From Elusimicrobia bacterium UBA5214 (GTDB lineage: Bacteria; Elusimicrobiota; UBA5214), in NCBI GenBank assembly GCA_002412545.1, contig DHVG01000027.1:23482-87481 (forward strand): 64,000 nt of DNA, written 5' to 3'. The notes beneath the pieces are model-generated. The model was not told the origin of the DNA. It did not search any database and was given only the letters and a program-made list of their open reading frames with translations. Numbering within the stretch: position 1 is the first letter of the stretch; each line of letters starts with the position of its first letter. Position numbers and translations under genes: made by a program. This document shows, piece after piece, positions 43,616 to 52,155 of this stretch.

Positions 43616-45724
43616 CTACGGTGTTTTTTGCACAGTGATACTCACGGTAAATGATTGAGTTGTTCTTGTCGGATTAGTCGGAATAGACCGCGGAGCAGAA
43701 AAACAAAGCCAGAGATTTCTTATTTCTCCAGGTGGTACATTATTCCCAGTTTGGTCACCAACATATCTCATTGATGAGGCAGTTTGTGCGGTGTTGGTTA
43801 TTGTATCAATGTTCACTTCATAGTCAGACGCTTGCGGTTGAGCAGTATTGAAGTTACCTAAGAGACGGAATTCAGTATTATTTGTTGGTGTTGAGGAAAC
43901 AAGTGTCCAGTTGGCAGAATTTGAACAGGAAAGGACAAAATCTGAACTTACACTGCCAGTATTAGTTATATTGATTGAAGTCGTAGTGATGTTGAAGTTC
44001 GTATCGGGAGCAACTGTTCCGAAATCAAGAGTGGTTACATCTACACTTACAGCGAGAATTTCTATATATACAGTTGCACCGTTAGATATTTCTGACCAAT
44101 TGAGAACTTCATCAGCTGTCCAGAGACAGATATAGTAAGTGCCACCGGTGGTTAAGTTGCTAAGTAGGTAAGTGGATAGTGAGCCGGGAGTAACATTAGA
44201 AGTGGAGATAGTGACTTGAGCATTTGCTGTTGACCAAAGCACTTCGGTAAACGTTGAATGTTGAACTTTGAACATTGAACCCACTGGCAGTGAACCTGCC
44301 GAACTGTCATCACCTGGTGCTGACCAAGTAAGTTTTATTGTTCCACTAATCTCAGAGGAAGCAGTAAGGTCAGTTACCGCGGCCGGCGGAATGGTATCGG
44401 GTTCTGGTGAAGAAGAAGAATTTTGCGGGTCAGGAGTAGTGCGGACTACAAAATCAGCATTGTTGTTATTTGTGTCGTAGGCATTACCCAAAAATTCACC
44501 GGGCAGTCCGGGAAGTGGACTTAAGCCACCTTTTGCTCGGCGTTCTACTGACTGGTTAGCCGAAGGTGAGGTAGTCGTTTGTGTTTCGTAGTCCTTAGCG
44601 CTACCAAAACCGACTTTATCAATTAAAATTGTTCCAGCGTCAGAATAAAGTAAAACTGTATTATTAGCGGCAATTCCGTTAGCAGAATGGTAGTCTCGGG
44701 GAACCGAACCTGTATATTCAGCAGGGGTAACCAAAAAATAACCGTATGCGGGAATCGTACAGGTGGAAGAGAAGGCACTTACCAAGTTTGTTTCTGTTGG
44801 ACCGGTGCCATATTTTCGGGTTAATCGCCAATTATTCAAATTCACTGAGACCGACAAGGGATTGTATAATTCTACAAATTCATCATCAGCGGTTGCTCCC
44901 GCAATCTGGACTTCACTAATTACAATATGCTGGGCATAAGTGGAAGCGAGATTACTTACTTCAGAAACATTCCCCGCATCATCGGTTGATTTAACAATGA
45001 AGTAATAAGTAGTGTCATTCGCTAAACTCAGCATTGTTAGATTTCGTGGTGTACCCGGTGTTGCACCGGTTGGTACGCCTATTGTCCATTGGGTTCCGGA
45101 GTCCCAATTGCTGGTGAAATCCCAGGTCGCATAACGCACATCGTAAGCACTTACTGCACCACCAGTCTCACCATCTTCTTTTGGTGCAGTCCAGTTTAAA
45201 GTAACTCTTCCCGTGCCATCAGTAGCACAACTTGCGGAAAGGTTAGTTATTGTCGCTGGTGCAATTTGGTCAGTTTGTGCCCAACTGGTCGCACCGTTAG
45301 AAATTCCTGACCAGTTTATTTCTTCATCAGCAGTCCAGATTCTTAGGTAGTAAGTGACACCCGGTAAGAGGTTGCTAAGTTGATAAGTGGTTAGTGAACC
45401 CGCAGAGACGGAAGTGGAGAGAACGACCTGAGCATAAGTAGTTGACCAAGAGATTAGCGAATCAGTAGAATGTTGTATAGCATACCATCCATTAGTAATA
45501 TCACCCGTATCACCATTATCACCGGTATAATTCCAGGTAAGGTTTACTTCGCCGGGGTAAGTTCCGGTGGTAGCAGTAAGGTTGGTTACTGCGGCTGGTG
45601 GTATCGTATCGGCGACGGTTACCGAAACCGTAATCTCTGCCGGGAAACCACTGAAAGTAAATACGATTAGAATCAAAAAAAGAACAACACACCTTTTAAA
45701 CAAATTCCAAAGAAGTGTAGACAT
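43616..45724 (-). CDS. Exported FN3 and lamin-tail-domain protein
   Basis: I start this at 45724 (702 aa) because a GGTGGAGGGGGG ribosome site lies just upstream. A signal peptide ends near FSGFPAE. Modules: FN3 (about 39-140), FN3 (150-260), a lamin-tail (LTD) domain (about 268-390: ISEVQIAGATADDEFVELYN, LNNWRL), FN3 (445-550) and a C-terminal Ig-like domain (555-700, LDFGTVAPDTNF...NITNTG). No enzymatic motif or sorting domain is clear. LTD domains are common in secreted bacterial proteins and nucleases. It has its own promoter with a degenerate CRP-like box. The gene ends inside a TAGCGCCGACC repeat that supplies the stop codon. Confidence 0.82.
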   Translation of the reverse strand: MSTLLWNLFKRCVVLFLILIVFTFSGFPAEITVSVTVADTIPPAAVTNLTATTGTYPGEVNLTWNYTGDNGDTGDITNGWYAIQHSTDSLISWSTTYAQVVLSTSVSAGSLTTYQLSNLLPGVTYYLRIWTADEEINWSGISNGATSWAQTDQIAPATITNLSASCATDGTGRVTLNWTAPKEDGETGGAVSAYDVRYATWDFTSNWDSGTQWTIGVPTGATPGTPRNLTMLSLANDTTYYFIVKSTDDAGNVSEVSNLASTYAQHIVISEVQIAGATADDEFVELYNPLSVSVNLNNWRLTRKYGTGPTETNLVSAFSSTCTIPAYGYFLVTPAEYTGSVPRDYHSANGIAANNTVLLYSDAGTILIDKVGFGSAKDYETQTTTSPSANQSVERRAKGGLSPLPGLPGEFLGNAYDTNNNNADFVVRTTPDPQNSSSSPEPDTIPPAAVTDLTASSEISGTIKLTWSAPGDDSSAGSLPVGSMFKVQHSTFTEVLWSTANAQVTISTSNVTPGSLSTYLLSNLTTGGTYYICLWTADEVLNWSEISNGATVYIEILAVSVDVTTLDFGTVAPDTNFNITTTSINITNTGSVSSDFVLSCSNSANWTLVSSTPTNNTEFRLLGNFNTAQPQASDYEVNIDTITNTAQTASSMRYVGDQTGNNVPPGEIRNLWLCFSAPRSIPTNPTRTTQSFTVSITVQKTP

Positions 45725-45766
45725 TCCCCCCTCCACCTGGTTAGTTATGGTTAAGATTTTTTTATA

Positions 45767-45795
45767 ATAATAAAAAATCATTAAGAACTTGTCAA
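45767..45795 (-). promoter_or_regulatory. Promoter of the FN3/LTD protein gene
   Basis: TTGACA (45795-45790) and TATTAT (45772-45767), 17-bp spacer, start near 45760, leader about 36 nt with a strong ribosome site. Confidence 0.76.
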
Positions 45796-45806
45796 TAGGT
45801 TAGCAA

Positions 45807-45824
45807 AGTGAATTTTTATTTACT
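45807..45824 (-). promoter_or_regulatory. Degenerate CRP-like operator box 4
   Basis: Written on the plus strand it reads AGTGAATTTTTATTTACT, the same GTGA...TTTTTATT...AC core as boxes 1-3 with one extra base on each side. It lies 11 bp from the -35 element and is centred near -55.5. Confidence 0.5.
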
Positions 45825-45924
45825 TTAGAGATTTCCGTCAGTATTTCAGTTATTTTTTGGATGTTTTAGGTAGGTAATTTGTGTCTTGCAAGATGACCAA
45901 GGTAAGTCAGCGGGTTTGAAGTTT

Positions 45925-46977
45925 CTAAAATTTCATTCCTAAGGAAAAACGATGAGTATAGCCAAATTCGCCAAAAGAAACTAATGCATAATCAATAACA
46001 ATTTTTATTGCTTCCTTAGAACCAGTTCCGCCCCACATAGCTTCTTCTTTTGCCCAGTAGGTTGCGAATCCCAAACCGAGCGTAAGACCAGCATTTTTGC
46101 CTAAATCTTTGATTTGTTCATATCCGGCACGTAAATAAAAATTGTCCTTGAAACTGTATTCAATACCGGAATGTATTTTTGGTTCATTGTCGGTTGGCAG
46201 GTCATAATCTAAAGAGATTAGCGCACTTTTTATATTCGGAATCCGAAAAGCAAAACCAGTTTTCAAATTAGTCGGAAGTTTGTTTTTCTTTTCGCCGGTT
46301 TTCAATTCCGGTCCGACATTTTGCAAACATACACCGAAATTAAGATTTTTTATTGGTGTAAATAAAACACCAAAATCAGCAGATAAAGTGTTACCTTTAT
46401 CAGAATCGTATGCTTGAGAAATGAATTTAACCGTTCCTCCTAAAGCAAGGGAAGGATTAATTTTCATACTGTAGGCAATCGGTAAGGATAGATGATAAGT
46501 CTTAATTTCACCTAAAAGTTTACCGGTATCATCTCGTTTTTCAATATCTTTAGCACTGAAATAAGTAATACTGGTAGCAAGTGATGATGACTTATTTTTT
46601 AAAGGATATACAAAACCAAGATATTGCATATTTATTCCTTCAAACCATTGGAGATAAGTAGCCGAAAATTCATTACGGGTAATTTGGGCTAAACCAGCCG
46701 GATTCCAGTAGAGAGCATTGAGGTCATCTGCGATAGCGACAAATGCTCCACCCATACCTGATGGACGTGCACCTATACCAATCTTGAGAAAAGCAGCGGT
46801 AGTAGTTCCTCTATCTTCTGACCCAGCGTAAACGATAGAACAAGAAAAAATTACCACCCAAATGGTCATTCCGAGTGAAACGAGGAATCTCAAAAATGAG
46901 ATTCTTCGTCCCGATAAAACATCCGTACTCAGAATGACATTACGCTGTAGACACAATAAATTAAAGATTTTTTTCAT
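45925..46977 (-). CDS. PorV/PorQ-family (UPF0164) outer membrane protein
   Basis: This 350-aa protein is the third PorV-family member: TAAFLKIGIGARPSGMGGAF, then ADDLNALYWNPAGLAQI, ending HRFSLGMKF. Its signal peptide is split by a GTCATTCCGAG palindrome (46865-46938) coding for NVILSTDVLSGRRISFLRFLVSLGMT between MKKIFNLLCLQR and the core IWVVIFSCSIVYAG. The start overlaps the stop of the 1099-aa sorting-domain protein as ATGA, so the two are translationally coupled. This supports a functional pair: a secreted substrate and its PorV-type outer-membrane partner. Confidence 0.86.
   Translation of the reverse strand: MKKIFNLLCLQRNVILSTDVLSGRRISFLRFLVSLGMTIWVVIFSCSIVYAGSEDRGTTTAAFLKIGIGARPSGMGGAFVAIADDLNALYWNPAGLAQITRNEFSATYLQWFEGINMQYLGFVYPLKNKSSSLATSITYFSAKDIEKRDDTGKLLGEIKTYHLSLPIAYSMKINPSLALGGTVKFISQAYDSDKGNTLSADFGVLFTPIKNLNFGVCLQNVGPELKTGEKKNKLPTNLKTGFAFRIPNIKSALISLDYDLPTDNEPKIHSGIEYSFKDNFYLRAGYEQIKDLGKNAGLTLGLGFATYWAKEEAMWGGTGSKEAIKIVIDYALVSFGEFGYTHRFSLGMKF
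46865..46938. repeat. GTCATTCCGAG palindromic element in frame in a signal peptide
   Basis: Ends GTCATTCCGAG and CAGAATGAC, inner pair GGAATCTC/GAGATTCTTC. The reading phase at its gene-distal end gives LVSLGMT, parallel to LATLGMT in the giant protein. Confidence 0.8.
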
Positions 46978-49900
46978 TGGATGATGACTATTTTCTTTAT
47001 TACTTCGTATTTTTTTGTCCCATCATCAGCAATCATTTTGTAGATATATATTCCGGTCCCAACTGTATTATTAGATTCATTTATACAATTCCAAGGGAAA
47101 GTCTTATTGGTACCGGTAGTTTCTGATTTTTCTTCTTCCCAGATTAGTTCACCTAAGATACTGTAAACTTTCAAGGTCACTTTAGCGTTAGAACCTAAAC
47201 TATAGTTAAATTTTGCTTGCCCCGTTTTCACGGGGTTAGGATAGACATAGACACTTTCTTTAAAAACTTTTTCTGGGTCCTCCGAGGGAAGTTGTGGTTG
47301 GGTAATAGTGATGAAAGTAACCGTATAACTGGTAATTAATACAAGGTTATCACCTCTAACCGTGATTAATTTTGATTCTGCTGTATTTCCGCAGAAAGTT
47401 CCACTTGACTGTCCGATACTATTAGTCAGTCCAGATGGTTGGGTAAGAATATCGTTACTACGGAGGGGTAGAACATCAATAATTACTGTTTTACTGGAAA
47501 CAGGATTAGAAAATCTATCCTTAAGCGTAATTAAAATTGTTACGGTGGTTCCAACTGGCAATTGACCGGATGGAGAAACAGTAAAAGTGGAAACTGAAAC
47601 ATCAACTCCAGTTACCAGAGTTGAACCCCAATAAAGATTACTATTTACAAGTTTGTCGTTTAAGGAAGGTTTTGTGTATTCTTGGAAATAGAGTAGAGAA
47701 TTACTCGCTATAACATTATATATCCCGGTAACATTTATTGTATCAATAACAATATTTTCAAAAGTGTGAGTAACATTATTCACCGTGATATAAGAAGCAT
47801 AAGTAGTTCCTGGTTGTAAACTGGTAATACTGATATTTTTTGTATTGTTTAAAGGAGAAGAGTTGAATATTAATCCATTAGCATTAAGAAAAGTAAAATT
47901 TGCGGATTCAATTTTGTTAATTGTCCCCCCGAGATTTAAGCCGTAGTAGAATGAAGTATTTGCTGCAGTTAGCCGATTAGTAATAATCGTCGGGTTAGTA
48001 GAAGTTCCCACTATTTCAAATGAGCTACCAGTCTGATTGGTAAAACTTGCTCCGATATATTTTGGGTCAGAAAAATCAGAGAATTCTACTGTTTTCTGAA
48101 CATTTTCATCTTTAGAATTTGCTACAGTAATGAAAACATAATCTTCACCCGGGTTGGGTCCCCCGGCTTGATGGGTTAAACGAAAGGTTACCTCACGATT
48201 GTCACTGGTATAATTGGGGTTATCCGGGTCTAACCAATTCTTTTGAATTCCGGAAGCACTACCTTGGACTAACCAACGGTTCCGCTCCGCATCATAACTT
48301 ACTAACCAAAGTTCGGTCTTAGTAGTAGAACTGGTAGTAATTGAACTGATTGCTCGTCCTCCCGAATCATCATAGCGTAAGTCCGGTATCTGACCACTAA
48401 TCCAACTTAAGATTGTTTCTTCATAAAGTGATGAACTATAGTTCCATTTTAGTTCGGAAGTGAGCCAGGTTGGGGGCATTATGAAATTTCCCCAAATGCG
48501 GGTAAGACCATTCGTCCGGTTATGTTTCTGACTAATTACCCAACTTTCGGGATGAGTAAATTCTTCTTTTTCCGGAGTATCGGCAAAATCGGTAGGACTT
48601 TGTAATAAGCAGTTTTTTAACCACAATTGTGACTTATATCCTTTGTTTGCTTCACCTTCAATGAGGATATCACCTAAAGCGTTATTTCTATACGCTTCTT
48701 CCAGAGCCAAATTCTTAATTGAAGAATGTGAAGAAAAACCGGTGCGTGAATTTGCAGAACTGACGTTAGTAACGAATACATTATTATCCGAGTTATATCT
48801 TACACGCAAACCACCGTTACCATTGTTATAGCAATAATTTTTAGCGAGGTAGTTATAATTAGAACCATATTCTAAAGCGATACCGTGAACTGGATTTCCA
48901 TAACACTCATTGTTTAGGATAACATTTTTTTGTGAGCCGTAGAGATAGATACCTTCTTCACCCGAAGTTTGATTTTGGTCATATACAAGGTTATCTTTAA
49001 TTAGATTTTTATCTGAATTTTTTAGGTATATTCCTTTAATTTTGTTTCCGTAGATGTTAGACCCGATAATTGAATTCATTGATGAACCGAGAGAATAAAT
49101 CCCGTAGCCAATATTGAGTAGAACTGTACTATTTGTAGAAATAATACATTTGTATAGTTCACTTTTTGTTGTATTTTCAAACCAAATTCCAGCAAATGCG
49201 TTATTATGAATTACTGAACTGGAAATTCCATGGTTATACCATTTATTTAAGCGCGTAGAATTTTTCAAATAAATACCAACATAACCGTTATGAATGTTAC
49301 AATTGAATATTTCAAATTTACCACTTGCACTTGTTCCATCCAAATCAGTCACGCAAATTCCATACTCATCAATTACTGCTCTACCTAACCCGCTAAATTC
49401 GCTATGCAGAAGAGAAGTTGAAGAACCACTTCTCACACGAATGTATGCGTAAGCAGTAGTTCCTACTACCTGACAGTTGCGTCTCACTGTCGGAGAATCC
49501 GGTTTATTTATTCCTCCTGGGTCGGTGGCCCAAATCTTTAATATTCCGTTATTTATTAGAGAACCAGCGAGGTTCAAGGTTATTGTGCTTGAGTAAACAT
49601 CATTTTTTAGTTCAGTGGTTCCCTCAGTAGCAATAGAAATATCATCTATGTTTAGGTTAACTATTGATGGACCAGAAGTTATCCGCACCGAAAAATTAGC
49701 ATTAGCATCAACGGTAATTTTCCCTCCAGAACCGGAACCAGTGGCAGTTAAATCTACTTGATTATTGAAAGAATTAAGCCTAATTAAAAATTCGTTAGGA
49801 CTACCGATATTGATATTTTTGACATTCAGTTTAAATTGCGAATTAGTTGCGTTAGCAGTAAGAGTAAATTTTGCTCCCGAGTTTGATAATAATAAATCTC

Positions 49901-50273
49901 CTGCTGCAAGTGTAAAATAGTCGTTAGAGTTATTAGAAATAATTTCAATTTTTGCCCCTTCACCAAAAGTGATATCGCTACTTACGGTAAGCGTACTGCG
50001 AACCACACCTAAAAATTCTATCTTAGCGTATTTTTCTAAAGTAATTGATAAAGCGTTACAGGGAGCAAAAGTATCAAGATAAATCGTGAATCCTTGGTTA
50101 ATTGTTACATCATCAGCAGGAGTAGGGATTGTTCCCTCTCGCCAGGTGGAAGTGGAATTCCATATCCCAGAAGGGACAGTTGTGGAGGTAGAAACAGCAT
50201 TGGAAAGATTTACAAAAATAAGAAGATAGACAAAAACGAAAAATGATAATTTATAAATTCGCCGAATATTCAT
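46974..50273 (-). CDS. 1099-aa parallel beta-helix surface protein with sorting domain
   Basis: A signal peptide (to about SNAVSTS) is followed by a G8-like segment (SGIWNSTSTWREGTIPTPADD), then a right-handed beta-helix of the NosD/pectate-lyase type at about 300-500 (YVGIYLKNS, GIYSLGSSMN, GIYLKNSDKNLIKDN, GIALEYGSNYN). Ig-like modules come next, and a C-terminal sorting/FlgD-like domain starts near 1004 (VYVYPNPVKTGQAKF) and ends EVIKKIVIIQ. No catalytic residues for a lyase are evident. It is coupled by ATGA to a PorV-family gene. Likely an exported carbohydrate-binding or adhesive protein. Confidence 0.84.
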   Translation of the reverse strand: MNIRRIYKLSFFVFVYLLIFVNLSNAVSTSTTVPSGIWNSTSTWREGTIPTPADDVTINQGFTIYLDTFAPCNALSITLEKYAKIEFLGVVRSTLTVSSDITFGEGAKIEIISNNSNDYFTLAAGDLLLSNSGAKFTLTANATNSQFKLNVKNINIGSPNEFLIRLNSFNNQVDLTATGSGSGGKITVDANANFSVRITSGPSIVNLNIDDISIATEGTTELKNDVYSSTITLNLAGSLINNGILKIWATDPGGINKPDSPTVRRNCQVVGTTAYAYIRVRSGSSTSLLHSEFSGLGRAVIDEYGICVTDLDGTSASGKFEIFNCNIHNGYVGIYLKNSTRLNKWYNHGISSSVIHNNAFAGIWFENTTKSELYKCIISTNSTVLLNIGYGIYSLGSSMNSIIGSNIYGNKIKGIYLKNSDKNLIKDNLVYDQNQTSGEEGIYLYGSQKNVILNNECYGNPVHGIALEYGSNYNYLAKNYCYNNGNGGLRVRYNSDNNVFVTNVSSANSRTGFSSHSSIKNLALEEAYRNNALGDILIEGEANKGYKSQLWLKNCLLQSPTDFADTPEKEEFTHPESWVISQKHNRTNGLTRIWGNFIMPPTWLTSELKWNYSSSLYEETILSWISGQIPDLRYDDSGGRAISSITTSSTTKTELWLVSYDAERNRWLVQGSASGIQKNWLDPDNPNYTSDNREVTFRLTHQAGGPNPGEDYVFITVANSKDENVQKTVEFSDFSDPKYIGASFTNQTGSSFEIVGTSTNPTIITNRLTAANTSFYYGLNLGGTINKIESANFTFLNANGLIFNSSPLNNTKNISITSLQPGTTYASYITVNNVTHTFENIVIDTINVTGIYNVIASNSLLYFQEYTKPSLNDKLVNSNLYWGSTLVTGVDVSVSTFTVSPSGQLPVGTTVTILITLKDRFSNPVSSKTVIIDVLPLRSNDILTQPSGLTNSIGQSSGTFCGNTAESKLITVRGDNLVLITSYTVTFITITQPQLPSEDPEKVFKESVYVYPNPVKTGQAKFNYSLGSNAKVTLKVYSILGELIWEEEKSETTGTNKTFPWNCINESNNTVGTGIYIYKMIADDGTKKYEVIKKIVIIQ

Positions 50274-50291
50274 TGCCTACAATTTTGGCAA

Positions 50292-50320
50292 ATTTTATCA
50301 AATAACCTATGAATTGTCAA
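50292..50320 (-). promoter_or_regulatory. Promoter of the beta-helix protein operon
   Basis: TTGACA (50320-50315) and TAAAAT (50297-50292), 17-bp spacer, start near 50285, leader about 12 nt. No CRP-like box is seen upstream of this one. Confidence 0.75.
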
Positions 50321-50382
50321 GTTTAAAGGAGGGAAAAAAATATATAGCATTGCACTAAAAAATGTAAACTTTTAGAGAGCAA

Positions 50383-50442
50383 ACCCCGTTAGAAACAGTG
50401 TGATTTTGACCCCATCCTAAACTAAAAACTTTCTAACGGGGT
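50383..50442. repeat. CCCCGTTAGAAA inverted repeat at the end of fdhE
   Basis: ACCCCGTTAGAAA (50383-50395) and TTTCTAACGGGGT (50430-50442) are perfect 13-bp arms. The right arm codes for the last residues (TPLES) of FdhE. Similar CCCCGTTAGA/TCTAACGGGG pairs occur near 8647 and 32737. Confidence 0.8.
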
Positions 50443-51267
50443 AAAAAATAGTGTAGATTTTTCTTTCTGGTAACCTTTACCGGCAGCGATAAAATCAAGA
50501 TGGATAGTGCACCAATCTTCAATATCTAAATTTACTGGTTCGGTTAATTTACGACTGTCGACGGTCTTAATGTAATGTTTACATTTTTCACAAGTATCAA
50601 TTCGGTAACTTTCTTCATTCTCAGCGTAGAAATAACTTAATGTCTGGTGGTCGGTATTCCCACAGTAAGGACAAGTTAGTCGTTTATAAAGCCACTCGTA
50701 ACCACAGAAAGAACAATGGAGATATTTTTTTCCTTCTTCACCCTTTATCTCGGCAATGTCTGGTTTCCCGCCACAAATTGGGCAGTAACCATTTTGCCAG
50801 AGTTTCTGGTCAACAGAAGATTTGAATTTTCCGGCAATTGCCCGGGTGAGAGGTTGGAGACTGAGTTTACCAATAAGGACAGGTAATCTATCCTCTGTGG
50901 GAGCGTAGATTTCTTCTTTGTCAAGAAAAATTTTTTTCAGCAGTTCATCTAATTTACCGTCTTGAGTAGAGTATATTTCTTGGAAGTTTGTATTTTCAAT
51001 TTTCTCTTTGAAAATTTCTACCAGTTGCCGAAAGAGAACTTTTGCTGGTTCAAAATTTACTTCAATCCTTTTGCGGTCAAGCAAAGGTAAACCCTGACGC
51101 ATTTTTTGTTTGATTATTTCTACGGATTCAAGTTCGTAGGAAATATCTTTATTTTCAATTTCTATTTTTTTCTGTTCTTCAAGAATTTTTAAATAAAGAT
51201 TTAATAATTCTTTGTATGCTGGTTTCTTCTCAATGACTTTGTTTAAGTGTTCAATATGTGTATTCAT
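50422..51267 (-). CDS. fdhE: Formate dehydrogenase accessory protein FdhE
   Basis: FdhE is a cytoplasmic, rubredoxin-like iron protein needed for maturation of respiratory formate dehydrogenases. The 281-aa product has four CxxC pairs: CPIC (162-165), CSFC (185-188), CPYC (199-202) and CEKC (226-229), spaced as in the family, and the C-terminal block DLDxDWCTIHLDF-like region at about 247-259. It is the last gene of the fdh operon, about 170 bp after the cytochrome subunit with a strong terminator hairpin between them, so it may depend on read-through. Its final six residues derive from an inverted repeat. Confidence 0.88.
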   Translation of the reverse strand: MNTHIEHLNKVIEKKPAYKELLNLYLKILEEQKKIEIENKDISYELESVEIIKQKMRQGLPLLDRKRIEVNFEPAKVLFRQLVEIFKEKIENTNFQEIYSTQDGKLDELLKKIFLDKEEIYAPTEDRLPVLIGKLSLQPLTRAIAGKFKSSVDQKLWQNGYCPICGGKPDIAEIKGEEGKKYLHCSFCGYEWLYKRLTCPYCGNTDHQTLSYFYAENEESYRIDTCEKCKHYIKTVDSRKLTEPVNLDIEDWCTIHLDFIAAGKGYQKEKSTLFFTPLESF

Positions 51268-51361
51268 TTTTTAATCCAGATTCAAACAGAATGAATTACT
51301 CGTTTGCATCCGTTATCATCTGTATGAATCCCGTATCTTTAAGTAAACTTTGTTAAGATTA

Positions 51362-51393
51362 AAAAAGGCGGTCTTTAGACAGACCGCCTTTTT
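51362..51393 (-). terminator. Intrinsic terminator after the fdh structural genes
   Basis: AGGCGGTCT/AGACCGCCT arms with a 6-nt loop and A/T runs on both sides make a bidirectional-looking hairpin. It lies between the cytochrome b subunit and fdhE. Confidence 0.85.
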
Positions 51394-51434
51394 ATCAGTT
51401 AATCTCTTAGCTTAACGGTAGTTAATTTTACTTC

Positions 51435-52049
51435 TTACCCAATTTGCCAACGACCGTGATGGTGTTTTGCCCACTCTTCATTTACATTACCTTGGAAGAT
51501 AGCCCGTAAGGAACCCGGTGCACCAAGAGTACCTAAATAAAGATGAGCAAAGAAGAAAGTTACCGTGCAAATTGTCGCTAAGTCATGCAAGATATAAGCA
51601 GCGCGAACTGTTTGTTTAGCTAGCCCGAGTGGGTTCATTATTATGAAACCGCTAACAACAAAGAGGATACCGCCGAGAACCGCTGTCCAGTAGAACATTT
51701 TCTGCCCGGCATTGAATTTACCCGCCGGTGGACATCCGGCATATAAACTCTTTATAGGTAAATAACCTCCCATACCGCAAGCAATCCATTTACGGTCAAG
51801 TGCATCAATAATTCCACAATCTTTGAACCAGACCGCAATAAAAAGTGGCATATTGAAAGTGAATATCCAGGCAAAAACACGATGTAGATATCTTGCACTA
51901 TCCACTCCACCAAAAATTGCAGTTAATCCAAATAAACTTTTGTGGAAAAGGGCTAACCCGGTAAGCCCAAGAATCACAAAACTTATTCCGTGTATCCAGT
52001 GGATAAGCCGTTGCCCCACACTTGTTCTTTGAATCATTCTTTCCGCCAT
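51435..52049 (-). CDS. fdoI: Formate dehydrogenase cytochrome b556 (gamma) subunit
   Basis: This 204-aa membrane protein anchors the formate dehydrogenase and passes electrons to quinone. Four hydrophobic helices are visible. Candidate haem ligands are in RLIHWIHG (about 14-21), YLHRVFAW and the HDLATICTVTFFFAHLY helix, and the C-terminus carries HHHGRW, as in FdnI/FdoI. A GGAGG site precedes the start. It follows fdhB after about 106 bp of T/C-rich sequence containing a CCTCCCCC/GGGGGAGG hairpin. Confidence 0.88.
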   Translation of the reverse strand: MAERMIQRTSVGQRLIHWIHGISFVILGLTGLALFHKSLFGLTAIFGGVDSARYLHRVFAWIFTFNMPLFIAVWFKDCGIIDALDRKWIACGMGGYLPIKSLYAGCPPAGKFNAGQKMFYWTAVLGGILFVVSGFIIMNPLGLAKQTVRAAYILHDLATICTVTFFFAHLYLGTLGAPGSLRAIFQGNVNEEWAKHHHGRWQIG

Positions 52050-52094
52050 TTTTTACCTCCTCTTTTTACTCCCACTTTTCACCCCCACCTATTT

Positions 52095-52116
52095 CCTCCC
52101 CCCTCCGAGGGGGAGG
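52095..52116. repeat. CCTCCCCC/GGGGGAGG hairpin repeat
   Basis: A C/T-rich hairpin with an 8-bp stem in the fdhB-fdhI gap. Similar CTCTCCC...GGGAGAG hairpins lie near 32670, 56612 and 57838, so it looks like another small repeat family. Confidence 0.6.
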
Positions 52117-52155
52117 ATTATGGAGAGGGAGAGATATGGGAGATAATCCTCTTTT

